The position numbers and the translations under genes are program-made. The notes beneath the pieces are model-generated. The model did not search any database, was not told where the DNA came from, and was given only the letters and a program-made list of their open reading frames with translations. From JADLGL01 sp050184415 (lineage in GTDB: Bacteria > Pseudomonadota > Alphaproteobacteria > Rhizobiales > Kaistiaceae), in the NCBI GenBank assembly GCA_050184415.1, contig JBFXAJ010000013.1, positions 31,863-95,862 on the forward strand: DNA of 64,000 nucleotides, in the 5' to 3' direction. Positions within the stretch are counted from its first letter, which is position 1; each line of letters opens with the position of its first letter. This document shows, in pieces, positions 49,775 to 58,753 of this stretch.

Positions 49775-50446
49775 ATGCGCGTACTGGTGGTCGAGGACGA
49801 CCCTGACCTGAACCGTCAGATGACGACGGCACTGACCGAGGCCGGCTACGCCGTCGATACGGCGCGGGACGGCGAGGAGGGTCACTATCTCGGCGATACC
49901 GAGCCTTACGACCTCGTCGTCCTCGACATCGGCCTCCCGATCATGGACGGCATCTCGGTCCTCGAGAAATGGCGGCGCGACGGCCGCACGATGCCGGTCC
50001 TGATCCTCACGGCGCGAGATCGCTGGAGCGACAAGGTCCAGGGCATCGACGCCGGCGCCGACGACTATGTCGCCAAGCCCTTCCACATGGAGGAGGTGCT
50101 GGCGCGCATCCGCGCCCTGGTCCGCCGCGCTGCGGGCCATGCCGCGAACGAGATCGAATGCGGGCCGGTGCGGCTCGACATCCGTTCCGGCCGGGTCTCG
50201 GTGAATGGCAATCCGGTGAAGCTCACCTCGCACGAGTTCAAGGTGCTAGAATATCTGATGCACCATCGCGATCGGGTGGTTTCGCGGACCGAGCTGACCG
50301 AGCATCTTTACGACCAGGATTTCGACCGCGATTCCAACACGATCGAAGTCTTCGTCGGCCGGCTGCGGAAAAAGGTGTCGAACGACCTGATCGAGACGGT
50401 GCGCGGACTGGGGTACCGGATCGTCGAACCGAAGAATGAGGCTTAG
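49775..50446 (+). CDS. OmpR-family response regulator, FeuP-like
   Basis: 223 residues: receiver domain with acidic pocket VVEDDPD, phosphoacceptor Asp51 (VVLDIGLPIMDG), switch Thr in LTARDRWSDKVQG and Lys in DDYVAKPF; then a winged-helix DNA-binding domain (LTSHEFKVLEYLMHHRDRVVSR, TIEVFVGRLRKK). RDRWSDKVQGIDAGADDYVAKPF fits the PhoP/FeuP group. ATG 49775 with GGAGG upstream; an ATG at 49736 directly after the preceding stop is less likely. Overlaps the kinase gene by 11 bp. Confidence 0.92.
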   Translation: MRVLVVEDDPDLNRQMTTALTEAGYAVDTARDGEEGHYLGDTEPYDLVVLDIGLPIMDGISVLEKWRRDGRTMPVLILTARDRWSDKVQGIDAGADDYVAKPFHMEEVLARIRALVRRAAGHAANEIECGPVRLDIRSGRVSVNGNPVKLTSHEFKVLEYLMHHRDRVVSRTELTEHLYDQDFDRDSNTIEVFVGRLRKKVSNDLIETVRGLGYRIVEPKNEA

Positions 50447-51803
50447 GCTCAATTCCCTTTCGCTGCGCCTCGTTGCGATTGCGGCACTCTGGACCGCCAT
50501 CGCCGTGGTGTTTGCCGGCCTCATCCTGTCCTCGCTCTACCGGCAGTCGGTCGAGCGCGCGTTCGATGAAAGGCTGACGAGCTATAGCCTCGCGCTGATC
50601 GGTGCGTTCAGCCAGCAGGGCGCGACGCTCAGCAGCCCCGGCAATCTTGGCGAGCCGCGCTTCGACACCTATGGCACCGGCTGGTACTGGCAGCTCGTTC
50701 GCGACGGTGAGCCGGTCCTGTTCTCGCGGTCGCTCGCCTTCGACATCCTCGAGCCACAGAATGTGGCTGCGCCCGACGACCAGCAGGTCGCGCGTTTCGC
50801 CATGGAAGGCCCCGAAGGCGACCAGATTCGCGGCGTCGAGCGGCCTCTGACCCTCCCTGACATTCCCGGCAGCTCCTTCCAGATCATCGTGTCGGGGAAT
50901 GCGACCGAGATGCAGCGGGAGATCGGAGCCTTCCGCCGCAACGTCATCATCACGCTGACGGTATTCGGCCTCGTCCTCATTCTCTCGACGATGCTCCAGG
51001 TCCGGCTGGGCCTTCGTCCGCTCGACCGCATCCGGCATGCGCTCGCCGATCTCCGCAGCGGCAAGGCGGCCCGGCTCGACGGCCGCTATCCCTCGGAGAT
51101 CGCCCCGCTGGCCCGCGAGCTGAATGCGCTTCTCGATTCCAACCAGCAGATCATCGAACGGGCGCGGACCCAGGTCGGCAATCTCGCGCATGCGCTCAAG
51201 ACGCCGCTCAGCGTGATCACCAACGAATCGCGCTCGGACAGCTCGCCCTTCGCCAAGAAAGTGGCCGAGCAGGCCTCGCTGATGACCCAGCAGATCGGGC
51301 ACTATCTCGACCGCGCCCGCATCGCCGCGAGTTCACAGGCCATCGGCACGATCACGCCGGTGCAGCCGGTGGTGAGCCGCTTCGTCCGCGCCATGCGCAA
51401 GATCTACGAGGACAAGAAGATCTACATCAGCTGCGACGTCGCCGACGGCGCGCAATTCCGCGGCGAGCAGCAGGATCTCGAGGAGATCATCGGCAACCTC
51501 ACCGACAACGCCTGCAAGTATGCGCCCGGCAAGGTGCTCATCACCGTGCGCAAGGAGGAGGCCGAGAATCCGGCCGATTGCGGAAAACTCGTGTTCTTCA
51601 TCGACGATGACGGCCCAGGCCTGACGCCGGAGCAGGCGGCCGAGGCGACGCGGCGCGGCAAGCGGCTCGACGAGACCAAGCCGGGGTCCGGGCTCGGCCT
51701 TTCGATCGTGACCGAGCTGGTGTCGCTCTACAAAGGCTCGTTCTCGCTCAGCGCCGCCCCCGGCGGTGGCCTCCGCGCCGAGGTCGTCCTGCCCGCGGCG
51801 TGA
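50436..51803 (+). CDS. sensor histidine kinase, FeuQ-like
   Basis: 455 residues: helix 11-33, periplasmic sensor domain about 35-165, helix about 168-188, a HAMP-like segment, then the phosphoacceptor His252 in NLAHALKTPLSV, and an ATPase domain with N box (LTDNACKYAPG), G1 (DDDGPGLTP) and G2 (GSGLGLSIV). Membrane-located partner of the response regulator just upstream. The H-box type NLAHALKTPL is that of PhoQ/FeuQ-like kinases. Confidence 0.92.
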   Translation: MRLRLNSLSLRLVAIAALWTAIAVVFAGLILSSLYRQSVERAFDERLTSYSLALIGAFSQQGATLSSPGNLGEPRFDTYGTGWYWQLVRDGEPVLFSRSLAFDILEPQNVAAPDDQQVARFAMEGPEGDQIRGVERPLTLPDIPGSSFQIIVSGNATEMQREIGAFRRNVIITLTVFGLVLILSTMLQVRLGLRPLDRIRHALADLRSGKAARLDGRYPSEIAPLARELNALLDSNQQIIERARTQVGNLAHALKTPLSVITNESRSDSSPFAKKVAEQASLMTQQIGHYLDRARIAASSQAIGTITPVQPVVSRFVRAMRKIYEDKKIYISCDVADGAQFRGEQQDLEEIIGNLTDNACKYAPGKVLITVRKEEAENPADCGKLVFFIDDDGPGLTPEQAAEATRRGKRLDETKPGSGLGLSIVTELVSLYKGSFSLSAAPGGGLRAEVVLPAA

Positions 51804-51914
51804 CGCGGCGTAGCCACGTTCACACGATCGTCGTCCCATTTCCGCCACGCTGATTTGAGAGGGCGCTCAGCAATCGCCGTAGCGCTCACCCTCCAAACCG
51901 GGTTACACGACCGC

Positions 51915-52349
51915 ATGCGCTTTTCCGCCATGACTGCCGCGCTCGGCGCGGGCCTCCTCCTCGCCGGCTGCGTCGGAAACGGCGGCGGCGGCATGCTTGC
52001 GCCGACCGGGACGGCTGCGGCCGTCGGCAACGCCGGAGCGGCGGCGCCGCCGCCCGGGTCGATCACCGATGGCCTCGTCGGCAGCTCGGTCGGCACCGGC
52101 CTCAGCGCCCAGGACCAGCAGCGCGCGCTTGCCGCCGAATACCAGGCGCTGGAATTCGGCGTGGCGGGCGTTGCGGTCTCCTGGAGCAGCGGCGGCGTCT
52201 CCGGCACGGTCGTTCCGGGGCCGCTCTACACCGTCAACGAGTATGAGTGCCGCGACTACACGCACACCATCATCGTCAACGGTGCGACCGAAGCGGGCCG
52301 TGGCACCGCGTGCAGCCGCGCCGGCGGTGCATGGGCGACGGTCGCCTGA
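51915..52349 (+). CDS. RT0821/Lpp0805 family surface lipoprotein
   Basis: 144 residues; lipobox LLLAGC at Cys19, so a lipoprotein. Pattern: ITDGLVGSSVGTGLSAQDQQRALAAEYQALE, then SWSSGGVSGTVVPG, VNEYECRDYTHTIIVNG and ACSRAGGAWATV, as in 17-kDa-antigen-like surface proteins. Function unknown. ATG 51915. Stands between the kinase gene and the ccm operon. Confidence 0.82.
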   Translation: MRFSAMTAALGAGLLLAGCVGNGGGGMLAPTGTAAAVGNAGAAAPPPGSITDGLVGSSVGTGLSAQDQQRALAAEYQALEFGVAGVAVSWSSGGVSGTVVPGPLYTVNEYECRDYTHTIIVNGATEAGRGTACSRAGGAWATVA

Positions 52350-52443
52350 TCCGCGCAGCCTGACAAGGCTTTGATGGCCACGCGGTTGCGCGGCCAGAAC
52401 CCAGCCGATACAAGCGCGCCGGGATGGCACTCCGGGAACTGGC

Positions 52444-53802
52444 ATGGCGTTTTGGATCGCAATAGCCGTTTTGACGGCGGCCGCCACCATTGCCCTCCTC
52501 GCCCCGATCTACCGCTCCCGCGCCGGCACGACGTCCCGTGATGCCGAGGTCGCGATCTATCGCGACCAGCTCGACGAGCTGACCCGGGACGTCGCCCGCG
52601 GCGTCCTCCCTGAATCGGAAGCGAAATCCGCCCGGAACGAGATCGCGCGCCGCCTCCTGAAGGCCAGCGAAGAGGCCCCGGATTCCGGGACGACCAAGCG
52701 GGTCTATTCGCCGGCGATCCTTGCCACCGTCATCGCGGTCCCGATCCTTGCCGTCGGCCTCTACCTCGTCATCGGCGAGCCGAACGAGCCCGACATGCCG
52801 ATCGAGGCGCGGCTCGAGGCCAACGATCCCGGCGATGCGGCGATGGTGCTTCAGCGCGCCCAGGCCTTCCTCAACGATCCGACGACGGCCAGCCCAGACG
52901 CTATCGGCACGCTGGTGGATGGGGCGCTCGCGCTCCATCCCGACGAGCCGGCGCTCTGGGAGACCGCCGCCGTCGTCTATCTCCACCAGCAGCGCTTCGA
53001 CGACGTCGTCACGGCCTATGACCGGCTGATCGAGACCGGCGGGGCCGAAGCCGATCCCGAGGGCGCCGTTGCGGTGTTCCTCGGCGAGCAGATGATCGCC
53101 ATTGCCGGCGCGATGACGCAGCAATCGGCTGTTCTGTTCGGCACAGCGCTCCAGGCGCATCCCGACAATCTCCAGGCGCGCTTCTACACCGCGCTGATCC
53201 TGACCGAGCTCGGCCAGACCGATGCCGCCATCCCGGCCTGGCAATGGATCATCGCCAACGCACCGCCGGAGGCCGCCCCCCTGATCGACGCGGCGCGGGC
53301 TCAGCTCGTGCGGCTCGGCGTCGAGGTCCCGCCGGCCGATCCGGCCGCCACGCCGGCGGTCCCGCCGGGCGCGGCCGACCTTGCGGCGCTGCCGCCCGAT
53401 CAGCAGGACGCCCAGATCGCCGCGATGGTCGCGCGGCTCGATGCGGACCTCACCGCCAATGGCGGCTCGCCGGATCGCTGGGCGATGCTCGTGCGTTCCT
53501 ACCTCGTGCTCGGCCGCGTGCCTGATGCCCGCACCGCAGTCACGAATGCGCGAACAGCGCTCGCCACGGATGCGCAAGGCTTGGCGGCCCTCGAAGATGC
53601 CCTCATTCTGGAGGATCAGGCTGCGGTGCAGGCAGACCCGACCCAGGCGGAGGTTTGGGCCCGGCTGATCGTGTCCTATAGTGTCCTTGGACGGGCGGAG
53701 GATGCCACGCAGGCGCTCGCGAATGCGCGGGCTGCGCTGGCAGGGAACCCCGCCGCGCTGGCGGTGATCGACGCCGCCGCACAGGAGTTGGAAGTGCGAT
53801 GA
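52444..53802 (+). CDS. ccmI: cytochrome c biogenesis protein CcmI
   Basis: 452 residues. Two membrane helices (FWIAIAVLTAAATIALLAPIY, about 2-22; ILATVIAVPILAVGLYLVIG, about 94-113) flank a cytoplasmic leucine-zipper-like loop; the periplasmic part has TPR-like helices that hold apocytochrome c for CcmFH. YRDQLDELTRDVARGVLPESEAKSARNEIARRLL is the family's cytoplasmic segment. Stop overlaps ccmE (ATGA). First gene of ccmIEFH. Confidence 0.92.
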   Translation: MAFWIAIAVLTAAATIALLAPIYRSRAGTTSRDAEVAIYRDQLDELTRDVARGVLPESEAKSARNEIARRLLKASEEAPDSGTTKRVYSPAILATVIAVPILAVGLYLVIGEPNEPDMPIEARLEANDPGDAAMVLQRAQAFLNDPTTASPDAIGTLVDGALALHPDEPALWETAAVVYLHQQRFDDVVTAYDRLIETGGAEADPEGAVAVFLGEQMIAIAGAMTQQSAVLFGTALQAHPDNLQARFYTALILTELGQTDAAIPAWQWIIANAPPEAAPLIDAARAQLVRLGVEVPPADPAATPAVPPGAADLAALPPDQQDAQIAAMVARLDADLTANGGSPDRWAMLVRSYLVLGRVPDARTAVTNARTALATDAQGLAALEDALILEDQAAVQADPTQAEVWARLIVSYSVLGRAEDATQALANARAALAGNPAALAVIDAAAQELEVR

Positions 53803-54314
53803 CCGTTTCTCAGACGATGGGTTCCCGGCCGCGGCGCATGGGCCGCAAGCAGCGCCGGATGATCCTCATTGCCGCCGCCGGCGTCGTGCTCGTCGGCGCG
53901 GTGGTGCTGATCCTGATCGCGCTGTCGGGGCGGATCACCTTCTTCAACTCGCCGTCCGAGATCGTCGCCAACCCGCCCGCTCCCGAGCAGCGCATCCGCC
54001 TCGGCGGTCTCGTCGCGAACGGCACCTGGGAGAACCCCGAGCCAGGCGTGGTGCATTTCAGCGTCACCGACGGCGCCGCGCTGGTTCAGGTGGTCTACGA
54101 AGGCATGGTGCCGGACCTCTTCCGCGAAGGGCAGGGCGTCATCACCGAAGGGACGCTCGGCCCGAACGGCGTCTTCATGGCCGACACAGTGCTCGCCAAG
54201 CATGACGAGGCCTATATGCCCGCCGAGGTCGTCGACGCCCTCCGCGAGACCGGCCACTGGGAAGGCGATGCCCCGGCCGCAGGTGCCGCGGGCGCGGCGA
54301 CGCCGGCCCCATGA
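53799..54314 (+). CDS. ccmE: cytochrome c-type biogenesis haem chaperone CcmE
   Basis: 171 residues: short cytoplasmic start, one membrane helix (MILIAAAGVVLVGAVVLILIAL) and a periplasmic OB fold. The haem-binding His and following Tyr are in LAKHDEAYMP; FRLGG-like IRLGGLVANGT, FSVTDGAALVQVVYEGMVPDLFREGQGV are family segments. Carries haem to CcmF. Overlaps both neighbours by 4 bp. Confidence 0.95.
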   Translation: MTVSQTMGSRPRRMGRKQRRMILIAAAGVVLVGAVVLILIALSGRITFFNSPSEIVANPPAPEQRIRLGGLVANGTWENPEPGVVHFSVTDGAALVQVVYEGMVPDLFREGQGVITEGTLGPNGVFMADTVLAKHDEAYMPAEVVDALRETGHWEGDAPAAGAAGAATPAP

Positions 54315-56299
54315 TCGCCGAACTCGGGCACTTCGCCCTGATCCTCGCGGGGGTCGTCGCCCTCGCGCAGAGCGTCATCCCGTTCTGGGGCTCGCGGACC
54401 GGAGATGCGCGGCTGATGGCCGTCGCACGGCCGGCGGCCGTGACGCAGTTCCTGCTCGTCGGCATCGCGTTTGCGGCGCTGGCGCAGGCCTACATCGTCT
54501 CCGACTTCTCGATCCTCAACGTCTACCAGAACTCGCACACCGATAAGCCGCTCCTCTTCAAGATCACCGGCGTCTGGGGAAACCATGAGGGCTCGATGCT
54601 CCTCTGGGTCCTCATCCTGACCCTCTTCGGGGCGCTCGTGGCGGTGTTCGGCAACAATCTGCCGGACCGCTTCAAGGCCACCGTGCTCTCGGTGCAGGCG
54701 TGGATCGGTACCGCCTTCATCGCCTTCGTCCTCTTCACCTCGAACCCGTTCCGGCGCGTGCCGCTGCCGCCGCTCGAAGGGCAGGACCTCAATCCGGTCC
54801 TCCAGGACATCGGCCTCGCCGTCCATCCGCCGCTCCTCTATCTCGGCTATGTCGGCTGCTCGATCGCCTTCGCCTTCGCGGTCGCCGCCCTCATCGACGG
54901 CAAGCTTGAGGCCGCCTGGGCGCGCTGGGTGCGGCCGTGGACGCTGATGGCGTGGATCTTCCTCACCCTCGGCATCGCGATGGGCTCTTATTGGGCCTAT
55001 TACGAGCTCGGCTGGGGCGGCTGGTGGTTCTGGGACCCGGTCGAGAACTCCTCCTTCATGCCGTGGCTTTCGGCCACCGCGCTCCTCCATTCCGCGCTGG
55101 TCATGGAGAAGCGTGACGCGCTCAAGGTCTGGACCGTGCTGCTCGCGATCCTGACCTTCAGCCTCAGCCTCCTCGGCACGTTCCTGACACGGTCCGGCGT
55201 CCTCACGTCGGTCCACACCTTCGCGTCCGACGCGACCCGCGGCCTCTGGATCCTCGGCATCCTCACGGTCTTTATCGGCGGCGCCCTGGTGCTGTTCGCG
55301 ATGCGCGCGCAGTCCCTCACGCGCGGCGGCATCTTCTCGCCGATCAGCCGCGAGGGGTCGCTCGTCCTCAACAATCTCGTCCTTACCGCGGCTTGCGGGA
55401 CGGTGCTGTTCGGCACGCTCTACCCGATCATTGCCGAGGCGTTCGGCTGGACGGTTTCGGTCGGCGCGCCGTTCTTCAACATCACCTTCGGGCCGCTGAT
55501 CGTCCTCCTCCTCCTCTTCGTGCCCTACGGCCCGATGCTGGCCTGGAAGCGCGGCGACCTGTGGGCCGCGACACAGCGGCTCTTCACGGCTTTCGGCTTC
55601 GCCCTTCTGGCGGTGATTCTCGTCCTTGCGATCGCCGGGTTCGACGAGGTGCTGGGTGCGCTCGGCATCGGCCTTGCCGTCTGGCTCATCATCGGCGCGC
55701 TCACCGAGCTCGCCGGGCGGTCGCAGATCGGCCGGGTCGCGCCGTCGGTATCGTTCCGCCGGCTCCGCGGCCTGCCGCGCTCGACCTTCGGCATGGCCGC
55801 GGCCCATCTCGGCATCGGCCTCACGGTATTCGGCATCGCCGCGTCGAACTCGTGGTCGACCGAGACGATCCTCAACATGAGCCCCGGCGACTCGGTCGCG
55901 ATCAACGGCACCGATCTCACCGCGACCTTCGACGGCTATTACGAGGCGAGCGCCAACACTTACCAGTCGACGATCACCCGCTTCGTCATCAGCCGGGATG
56001 GCCGGCAGCTTGGCGTCATGGACGGCGAGAAGCGCTTCTACATGACGCGCGAGGAGCCGACGACCGAAGTCGCGATCCGATCCTTCGGGCTCGTCTCGCA
56101 CCTCTACATCTCGCCCGGGAACGGCACGTCCGACGGCGTCCTGACCGTCAACATCTTCTGGAAGCCCTACATCGCGCTGATCTGGCTTGGAGCGGTGGTG
56201 ATGGCGTTCGGCGGCATCCTGTCGCTCAGCGACCGGCGCCTCCGGGTCGGCGCCCCGAAGCAGAGCCGGAACGCCCCGATGCCGGCACCGGCCGAGTAG
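54311..56299 (+). CDS. ccmF: cytochrome c haem lyase subunit CcmF
   Basis: 662 residues with about 15 membrane helices. The haem-handling WWD motif is LGWGGWWFWDPVENSSFMPW; external His residues lie in NHEGSMLLW, AVHPPLLYLGY and SALVMEK. Attaches haem to apocytochrome c with CcmH. Located in the inner membrane. Overlaps ccmE by 4 bp; ccmH starts 4 bp after its stop. Confidence 0.95.
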   Translation: MIAELGHFALILAGVVALAQSVIPFWGSRTGDARLMAVARPAAVTQFLLVGIAFAALAQAYIVSDFSILNVYQNSHTDKPLLFKITGVWGNHEGSMLLWVLILTLFGALVAVFGNNLPDRFKATVLSVQAWIGTAFIAFVLFTSNPFRRVPLPPLEGQDLNPVLQDIGLAVHPPLLYLGYVGCSIAFAFAVAALIDGKLEAAWARWVRPWTLMAWIFLTLGIAMGSYWAYYELGWGGWWFWDPVENSSFMPWLSATALLHSALVMEKRDALKVWTVLLAILTFSLSLLGTFLTRSGVLTSVHTFASDATRGLWILGILTVFIGGALVLFAMRAQSLTRGGIFSPISREGSLVLNNLVLTAACGTVLFGTLYPIIAEAFGWTVSVGAPFFNITFGPLIVLLLLFVPYGPMLAWKRGDLWAATQRLFTAFGFALLAVILVLAIAGFDEVLGALGIGLAVWLIIGALTELAGRSQIGRVAPSVSFRRLRGLPRSTFGMAAAHLGIGLTVFGIAASNSWSTETILNMSPGDSVAINGTDLTATFDGYYEASANTYQSTITRFVISRDGRQLGVMDGEKRFYMTREEPTTEVAIRSFGLVSHLYISPGNGTSDGVLTVNIFWKPYIALIWLGAVVMAFGGILSLSDRRLRVGAPKQSRNAPMPAPAE

Positions 56300-56303
56300 G
56301 GCG

Positions 56304-56771
56304 ATGCGGCTCCTCCGCGCCCTGTTCGCCGCGCTCGCCTTGTCGCTCGTCTTCGCGACGGTGGGGCCGGCGCTGGCGGTGCAGCCGGACGAGGTGCTCG
56401 ATGATCCCGCCCTTGAGGCGCGCGCTCGCAGCCTGTCGGCTGAGCTCCGCTGCCTCGTCTGCCAGAACCAGTCGATCGACGATTCCGCGTCGCCCTTCGC
56501 CCGCGAGATCCGGCTCCTCCTCCGCGAGCGGCTGGTCGCGGGGGACACCGACGGCGAGGTCCTCGACTTCATGGTCGCCCGCTATGGCGAGTTCATCCTG
56601 CTGAAGCCGGCCTTTCACGCCGGGACCGCTCTCCTCTGGCTCGCGCCGCCGCTCCTCCTCATCGGCGGCGGCATCCTCGCCTACTTCACGATCCGCCGCC
56701 GCAGCGCGCGGGATGGCGCCGAACTCTCGGCGGACGAGGAAAAGCGGCTGGCGAAGCTGATCGAGAAGTAG
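56304..56771 (+). CDS. ccmH: cytochrome c-type biogenesis thiol protein CcmH
   Basis: 155 residues: signal peptide about 1-22 (ending GPALA), periplasmic redox motif LRCLVCQNQSIDDS (LRCxxCQ), then RYGEFILLKPAF and one C-terminal membrane helix (ALLWLAPPLLLIGGGILAYFTI). Reduces the CxxCH cysteines of apocytochrome c before haem attachment. Last gene of ccmIEFH; ccmABCDG are elsewhere. Confidence 0.94.
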   Translation: MRLLRALFAALALSLVFATVGPALAVQPDEVLDDPALEARARSLSAELRCLVCQNQSIDDSASPFAREIRLLLRERLVAGDTDGEVLDFMVARYGEFILLKPAFHAGTALLWLAPPLLLIGGGILAYFTIRRRSARDGAELSADEEKRLAKLIEK

Positions 56772-56913
56772 GCGGATCGCAGCGTGTCGCCTTGAGGCGG
56801 AAACGCGGCGGCCTGGGGGCGGTCTTGTCTAGGTTCATCGCCAGCAAGCGAGGGGGGACCTCGGTCCCGTCGCGTCGCGAGCCACTGCTCGCCACATAGG
56901 TGGAACTCCTAAA

Positions 56914-56984
56914 GCCTCCCCCTCGGGGCCCTTGAGGGGAGGCGGAAGCTTGCGACTGCAAGGAGCAAGCTTCGGAGGGGGGTG
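56914..56984. repeat. intergenic repeat, family A copy 3
   Basis: CTTGAGGGGAGGCGGAAGCT, TGCGACTGCAAGGAGCAAGC and TTCGGAGGGGGG: same core as at 46481 with one base changed in the loop. In the 384-bp gap 56772-57155 between ccmH and the protease gene; no gene is visible in that gap. Confidence 0.8.
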
Positions 56985-57155
56985 ACACACTGCTGGCCGC
57001 GCCCCAAGTACCTCAACCCGCAACCCTTTTCCGCCCGCCGACACAACATTACCGACCTTTAATCTCCCCGACAGGCGGCTGTAAGGTCGGCCGACCCATC
57101 TTCGGGATCACGAGACGCGCCCCCAAGACCGCGTCGCGATCACGGAGAGACTTCC

Positions 57156-58619
57156 TTGAACGAACAGAACCTCAATCCTGCTGCCGCCGGCCGCGTCCGC
57201 CTGCGCCGGAAGGCGCTGATCGGCACTGCGGTCGCGCTGGTGCTCGGCGGCGCGGTAACCGCGGGCACGATCCTGCCGGTGCTGACCGCGAACGCCCAGC
57301 CGGTGGTCATCGACCAGCCCGTCGCCATCCCGTCCTTCGCCGACGTCGTCGACCAGGTCGCCCCGGCCGTGGTCGGCATCCGCGTCCGCGGCGAAGAGCG
57401 GGTCACGATGAACATCCCCGGTCTCGAAGACCTGCCCGAGGGCTTCCCGCTCGAGCGCTTCTTCCGCGGGATGCCGGAAGCCCAGACCCGTCCGACGACC
57501 GGCATCGGCTCCGGCTTCTTCATCTCGCAGGACGGCTACGTCGTCACCAACAACCACGTCGTCGCCAACGCCAACGAGGTAACCGTCATCCTCAATGACG
57601 GCACCGAGCTTCCGGCGACCCTTGTCGGGACCGACGACCTGACCGACCTCGCCCTTCTCAAGGTCGATGCCGACCAGGACTTCCGCTATGTCGAGTTCGC
57701 CACCGGCGAGCCGCGGATCGGCGACTGGGCGATTGCGGTCGGCACGCCGTTCGGCCTGCAGAGCACCGTGACCGCCGGCATCGTTTCCGCCAGCGGGCGC
57801 CAGCTCAACAACAATGCCTATGACGACTTCCTGCAGATCGACGCCGCGGTGAACCAGGGCAACTCCGGTGGCCCGACCTTCAACCTCGCCGGCCAGGTGA
57901 TCGGCGTGAACACCGCGATCTATTCGCCGACCGGCGTCAATGCGGGCATCGCCTTCGCCATCCCGGCCGCGATCGCCGCGGACGTCATCGCCGACCTTCG
58001 CGACGACGGCAATGTCGAGCGCGGCTGGCTGGGCGTCCAGATCCAGGACCTCACCGCGAACCTCGCCACGGCGCTCGGCGTCACGACGGAGGGCGGCGCC
58101 TTCATCGCCGAGGCCCTTCCGACCGGGCCGGCACAGGCTGCCGGCATCGAATCGCGCGACGTCGTGACCGCGATCAACGGCGAGCCGGTGACGAGCTCGA
58201 ACGACTTTGCCCGCAAGATCGGCGCATTCGATCCGGACACTGAGGTCACGCTGACCGTCGTCCGCGACGGCCAGACCCAGGACATCGCCGTGACCCTCGC
58301 GGCGATGCCGCCGGCGGACCAGCGCGTCGCGGCTGCGGATGCGCCCACGCCGCCCGAAGCTGACGCCACCACCGGCATCGGCATCGGCATCGCCGAGACC
58401 CGCGACGGCGTCGTCGTCGCGGATCTCGATCCCAACGGCACTGGCGCCGCCAACGGCCTTCGCCAAGGCGACCTCATCGTGGCGGTCGGCGACATGCCGA
58501 TCGAGGCAACAGACGATGTGCGCGTCGCCGTCAACGAGGCCCGCGAGGCGGGTCGCGGTGCCGTCCTCTTCGAGGTCGAGCGCGAGGGGAACACCCTGTT
58601 CCTCGCCGTGCCGCTCTAG
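57156..58619 (+). CDS. periplasmic Do-type serine protease (DegP/MucD-like)
   Basis: 487 residues. Membrane anchor or signal (LIGTAVALVLGGAVTAGTIL), trypsin-like domain with triad His134 (TNNHVV), Asp164 (DLTDLALLKV) and Ser237 (QGNSGGPTF), then two PDZ domains (about 285-375, with ERGWLGVQIQDL; and about 395-485, with GVVVADLDPNGTGAANGLRQGD). Degrades or refolds damaged envelope proteins. Starts at TTG 57156 with GGAGAG upstream. In many relatives it is encoded, as here, between ccm genes and a two-component system. Confidence 0.92.
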   Translation: MNEQNLNPAAAGRVRLRRKALIGTAVALVLGGAVTAGTILPVLTANAQPVVIDQPVAIPSFADVVDQVAPAVVGIRVRGEERVTMNIPGLEDLPEGFPLERFFRGMPEAQTRPTTGIGSGFFISQDGYVVTNNHVVANANEVTVILNDGTELPATLVGTDDLTDLALLKVDADQDFRYVEFATGEPRIGDWAIAVGTPFGLQSTVTAGIVSASGRQLNNNAYDDFLQIDAAVNQGNSGGPTFNLAGQVIGVNTAIYSPTGVNAGIAFAIPAAIAADVIADLRDDGNVERGWLGVQIQDLTANLATALGVTTEGGAFIAEALPTGPAQAAGIESRDVVTAINGEPVTSSNDFARKIGAFDPDTEVTLTVVRDGQTQDIAVTLAAMPPADQRVAAADAPTPPEADATTGIGIGIAETRDGVVVADLDPNGTGAANGLRQGDLIVAVGDMPIEATDDVRVAVNEAREAGRGAVLFEVEREGNTLFLAVPL

Positions 58620-58632
58620 GGGCTCCCCAAGC

Positions 58633-58722
58633 CGGGCGAGGAGAATTCCCAGTCGCCCCCAGTACTCCTCGCCCGACAAGAACGGCAGGCTGGTCCTCCC
58701 CAGCCTGCCGTTTTCGCTTTCG
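58633..58722 (+). terminator. two successive hairpins; the second a rho-independent terminator
   Basis: First, CGGGCGAGGAG (58633-58643) pairs with CTCCTCGCCCG (58665-58675). Second, AACGGCAGGCTGG (58681-58693) pairs perfectly with CCAGCCTGCCGTT (58700-58712) and is followed by TTCGCTTTCG, a classic intrinsic terminator. It separates the protease gene from the two-component genes, 32 bp before the next start. Confidence 0.88.
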
Positions 58723-58753
58723 GGAACCTGCCGAAACCTTATGCTTTGCCGTC

